Position numbers and translations under genes: made by a program
Notes under the pieces: generated by a model
Told to the model about the DNA's origin: nothing
Database searches by the model: none
The model's input: only the letters and a program-made list of their open reading frames with translations
In this document: positions 61,447 to 64,000 of the stretch, one piece after another
Layout of the letters: every line of letters begins with the position of its first letter
How positions within the stretch are numbered: the first letter of the stretch is position 1
Assembly (NCBI GenBank): GCA_016197405.1
Contig: JACPVR010000004.1
Coordinates: 186,001 to 250,000, forward strand
Origin: Mycobacterium sp.
Lineage (GTDB): Bacteria; Actinomycetota; Actinomycetes; Mycobacteriales; Mycobacteriaceae
DNA length: 64,000 bases
Reading direction: 5' to 3'

Positions 61447-63219
61447 TCACCGGGCGGGGCGCAGAAAAGCTCCCGAGATGTCGACTGCAGGCGCGGAGCT
61501 GTCGCCGCCCACGACCAGGGTCGCGAAGGCGATATCGCCGAGGATGCCGGCGAACCAGCCGTGTGAGTGGGTGTTGTCGCCGAACTCCGCCGTTCCGGTC
61601 TTACCGCCCAGACCCTCGATATCGCGCAATTGTGTTGCGGTGCCGTCCGTTACGGTCAGCCCCATCATGGTCCGCAGGCCATCGGTGATCTCCGCCGGGA
61701 TCGGCTGCGAGGCGGTGTCGGCGGTGGACTGTTCGCCGACGACCAATGTCGGCAGGATCGTCGATCCGTGCGCCAGGCTGGCCTCGGCGACGGCCAGTCC
61801 GAACGGACTGGCGGTGACGGTGCCCTGACCGATCCCGTTCTCGACCCGCTGCGCCGGGGTGTCGGCATTGGGCACCTGACCGGTCACGGTGGTGATGCCG
61901 GGGACGACGAAGTCGACGCCGATACCGAACATCCGGGCGGTGTTGCCCAGCGCGTCGGCAGGCAGCCGGTCGGCGAGTGCGGCCATCGAGGTGTTGCACG
62001 AATGGGAGAAGGCGGTGCTCAACGGCACTGTGCCCAGATCGAATTCGTCCTCGTTGGGGATCGTCCGGTTCTCGATCGTGATGCGGCCGGGGCACTGCAC
62101 GGGGGTTTCGGGCGTGACCAGTCCGGCCTGCATGGCCGCAGCGGTGGTGATGGTCTTGAACGTCGAGCCCGGCGGATACAGCCCGGTCAGCGATATCGGC
62201 CCCTGGGCGTCGGCGGCCTGGTTCTGCGCGACCGCGAGGATGCCACCGGTCGACGGCGCGATCGCCACCAGGACAGCCGGTCGTTGTTCGGCGGCAACCG
62301 CCTGCTGGGCGAGCAGTTGGAGCCTGATATCGATGGTGGTCCGCAGCGGCGCGGTGTCACCCGGTGGTGTGGATGCCAGTTCCTCGGTGGGCGTGCCGGA
62401 TTTGTCGACCAGATCGACCGACCAACCGGCGCTCGCGTCGATTGCCTTCTGCCACAGTGGTTCCAGGCCCGGCAGCAACGGTGAGGACAGCGCGGGGTCG
62501 GCGGTCAGCAGCGCGCCCTGCTTGGCGACTGTCACCCCTGGTGTGGCGGCGAGTTGGTCGGCAACCGGGTCGAGGTCGGGTTCGCGCAGCCGGATCACCG
62601 TGACGGAGTCGTCGCCGGTGGTGTCGAATTGGTGCTGGATGGATTCGGCGGTGATGCCAAAGGACTGCAATAAAGCGGCCAGGGCGTCCGCGGAGGTGCG
62701 GTGATCCCGGTTCAGGTTGACCACCCCGACGGTCTGCCAGTTCATCAGCGGCTGACCGTCTCGGTCGGTGACCGGTGTCATGAAGAACTTGTCGTCGCTG
62801 TACTGGAAAGTGGTGTCGCCGGTCAGCTTGGGGTGCAAGACAGTGGGTGACCATTGCACCAACCAGTGATCGCCGGCCTTGGTCGCCGATGCGGTGGATT
62901 CGTAACGCAATTCACGACCCGGACCGAACGACCAGCTGTAGGTGAGCGTGGCTTTCGGCGCGTCCGCGGCATCCGATGGCTCGCCGGGTGTGACGTCGAC
63001 GGTGGCGGCCTTGCCCATACCGTCGAACATCGCGGTGATGACGGGTGTCGCCGCCTGGGCGTCGGTGGTGTGTGCCGCTGCGGCCGTGGCGTCCTTGTCG
63101 TGCAGCGCCGCGGCGAATGCCGCGAAGGCGTCCCCGGGTTTGTCGGAGAACCACGAGCAACCCGTCGATCCGACGAACAAGACACCGACCAACAGCAGCG
63201 CGCGCAGACGTGAGTTCAT
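61447..63219 (-). CDS. Penicillin-binding lipoprotein (class B PBP, NTF2-like N-terminus)
   Basis: A 590-residue class B transpeptidase-like PBP. The signal segment ends near GSTGC21, a plausible though imperfect lipobox. Residues 22-150 are the MecA/NTF2-like domain, then a linker, then the transpeptidase with SxxK in PGSTFK (near 350), SCN near 404, and KTGT near 540. It resembles M. tuberculosis Rv2864c (PbpLipo). In M. tuberculosis this position between rlmB and arsB holds no such gene, so it is a paralogue or relocation. It converges on rlmB with a 9-bp gap. Confidence 0.88.
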   Translation of the reverse strand: MNSRLRALLLVGVLFVGSTGCSWFSDKPGDAFAAFAAALHDKDATAAAAHTTDAQAATPVITAMFDGMGKAATVDVTPGEPSDAADAPKATLTYSWSFGPGRELRYESTASATKAGDHWLVQWSPTVLHPKLTGDTTFQYSDDKFFMTPVTDRDGQPLMNWQTVGVVNLNRDHRTSADALAALLQSFGITAESIQHQFDTTGDDSVTVIRLREPDLDPVADQLAATPGVTVAKQGALLTADPALSSPLLPGLEPLWQKAIDASAGWSVDLVDKSGTPTEELASTPPGDTAPLRTTIDIRLQLLAQQAVAAEQRPAVLVAIAPSTGGILAVAQNQAADAQGPISLTGLYPPGSTFKTITTAAAMQAGLVTPETPVQCPGRITIENRTIPNEDEFDLGTVPLSTAFSHSCNTSMAALADRLPADALGNTARMFGIGVDFVVPGITTVTGQVPNADTPAQRVENGIGQGTVTASPFGLAVAEASLAHGSTILPTLVVGEQSTADTASQPIPAEITDGLRTMMGLTVTDGTATQLRDIEGLGGKTGTAEFGDNTHSHGWFAGILGDIAFATLVVGGDSSAPAVDISGAFLRPAR

Positions 63220-63277
63220 ATCGCAATCGAGCTAAACACGGTGTGGTCGACCCCGGCGGTATTAGGGGTCGTGTGTC

Positions 63278-64000
63278 TCACCAGATGCCGAACACCCGCA
63301 CACCGGCCCACAGCGCCAGCACCGCCAGTATGAGCGAGGCCGGGACGGTGAGAAGTCCGATAACGGTGAATTCGCCCGCGTTGGTGCCAATACCGTTGCT
63401 GCTCAAGACCCGACGCCACAGCAGGTTGGACAGTGACCCGACGTAGGTCAGGTTGGGCCCGATGTTGACCCCGATCAGTACCGCCAGGATCGCGGCGGGC
63501 CCCGCCACGGCAGCCAGCGGCAGCAACACCAGCACGGCGGGCAGATTGTTGACCACGTTCGCCAGCACCGCGGCGATGACCGCGATCCCCAGCAGGGCCG
63601 CCAGACCGGTGCCGTCCGGGACGATCCGGTGCATCCAGTCCTGCAGACCGTTGACCATGACGGCCTGCACCACCACGCCGAGAGCCAGCACGAAGATCAG
63701 GAATGTCAGATGCACCGACCGGAACAGGCCGACGACGGTGCTGGTGCGCCGCAACAGTCCGCGGGCCGCCAGCACCAGAGCGCCCGCGGCCGCAGCCCAT
63801 ACCGGCTCCACCCCGAGAACCGACGTCACCGCGAAACCGGCCAGGGTCAGGCCCAGGACGACCAGCACGAAGCGTGGCAGCGCGGGCGCGACGATATCGG
63901 CGGTCGCGGGCACCGGTGCCAGGTCCCGCGCGAAGTACTTCCGGAAAACCAGGTATTCGGCGGCGATGGCGACAAGCCATGGCGCCGCCATCAACACGGT
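63278..64000 (-). CDS. ArsB/SLC13-type anion transporter, N-terminus outside window
   Basis: The C-terminal 241 codons of a polytopic transporter with about seven helices. The segments NVVNNLPAVLVLLPL and NIGPNLTYVGSLSNLLW are typical of the ArsB/CitMHS (ion transporter) superfamily. It is at the Rv3578 (arsB2) position, supporting an arsenite-efflux-type annotation, but the substrate is not shown by sequence. The 5' end is beyond base 64000. It is read toward the PBP gene, 58 bp away. Confidence 0.85.
   Translation of the reverse strand, partial: TVLMAAPWLVAIAAEYLVFRKYFARDLAPVPATADIVAPALPRFVLVVLGLTLAGFAVTSVLGVEPVWAAAAGALVLAARGLLRRTSTVVGLFRSVHLTFLIFVLALGVVVQAVMVNGLQDWMHRIVPDGTGLAALLGIAVIAAVLANVVNNLPAVLVLLPLAAVAGPAAILAVLIGVNIGPNLTYVGSLSNLLWRRVLSSNGIGTNAGEFTVIGLLTVPASLILAVLALWAGVRVFGIW

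Overview
The window is high-GC actinobacterial DNA, almost certainly from a fast-growing Mycobacterium (Mycolicibacterium-type). The gene order is the mycobacterial block known in M. tuberculosis as Rv3645 to Rv3578, read from the cyclase end: Rv3645 cyclase, holB, tRNA-Thr, galE1/ppgS, ppa, dacB, tilS, hpt, ephA, ftsH, fol operon, panC-panD-coaX, lysS, lsr2, clpC1, lpqF, mhuD, mutY, canB, disA-radA, lpqE, carD, ispD-ispF, cysS, rlmB and arsB. M. tuberculosis names are used because sequence and order agree; this was judged from memory of those proteins, with no search run.

Layout. 1-5.6 kb: truncated membrane adenylate cyclase, holB, tRNA-Thr(CGU), a small decarboxylase-like protein, a large polytopic membrane protein and galE1. 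5.7-13.2 kb: a tight five-gene minus-strand operon made of a 1311-residue Pls/PosA-type membrane NRPS, an M1 metallopeptidase, a flippase-like protein, the polyprenyl-phosphate GalNAc synthase PpgS and a DUF2304 partner. 13.3-18.1 kb: terC behind a probable Mn2+ riboswitch, two unknown genes, a nucleophile-less dienelactone-hydrolase-like protein, and a ureide pair (uraD, alc). 18.1-27.8 kb: ppa, the run dacB / zincin / tilS / hpt, an orphan molybdopterin oxidoreductase, lpqG, a flavin-dependent monooxygenase and ephA. 27.9-40.4 kb: one long co-directional run ftsH, folE-P-B-K, two membrane proteins, a DUF2520 protein and panC-panD-coaX, then a PLP aldolase/dehydratase-like gene facing lysS. 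40.5-47.6 kb: lsr2 and clpC1, each closed by a clear intrinsic terminator, an exported protein with a possible aerolysin-like C-terminus, and a cobalamin-riboswitch-controlled cbtB-cbtA-phosphatase operon. 47.6-64 kb: lpqF, mhuD, a hydrolase, a GlxA-type regulator, mutY/canB, disA-radA, lpqE, carD-ispD-ispF, cysS, rlmB, a penicillin-binding lipoprotein and a truncated ArsB-type transporter.

Pathways. The fol genes make dihydrofolate precursors from GTP; panC and panD make pantothenate. ispD and ispF are MEP-pathway steps. galE1, ppgS, DUF2304 and the flippase-like protein point to envelope galactosamine/galactose metabolism. dacB, the PBP and lipoproteins act on the cell wall. disA makes c-di-AMP next to the repair gene radA.

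Two themes recur. Many genes have a TANNNT -10 box only 6-8 nt before the start codon, the pattern of mycobacterial leaderless mRNAs, and I used it to choose starts. The most unusual content is accessory: the NRPS operon (specificity code read as DAESIGTVVK, lysine-like), the exported possible pore-former, and a 31-nt hairpin element present twice with compensatory base changes.
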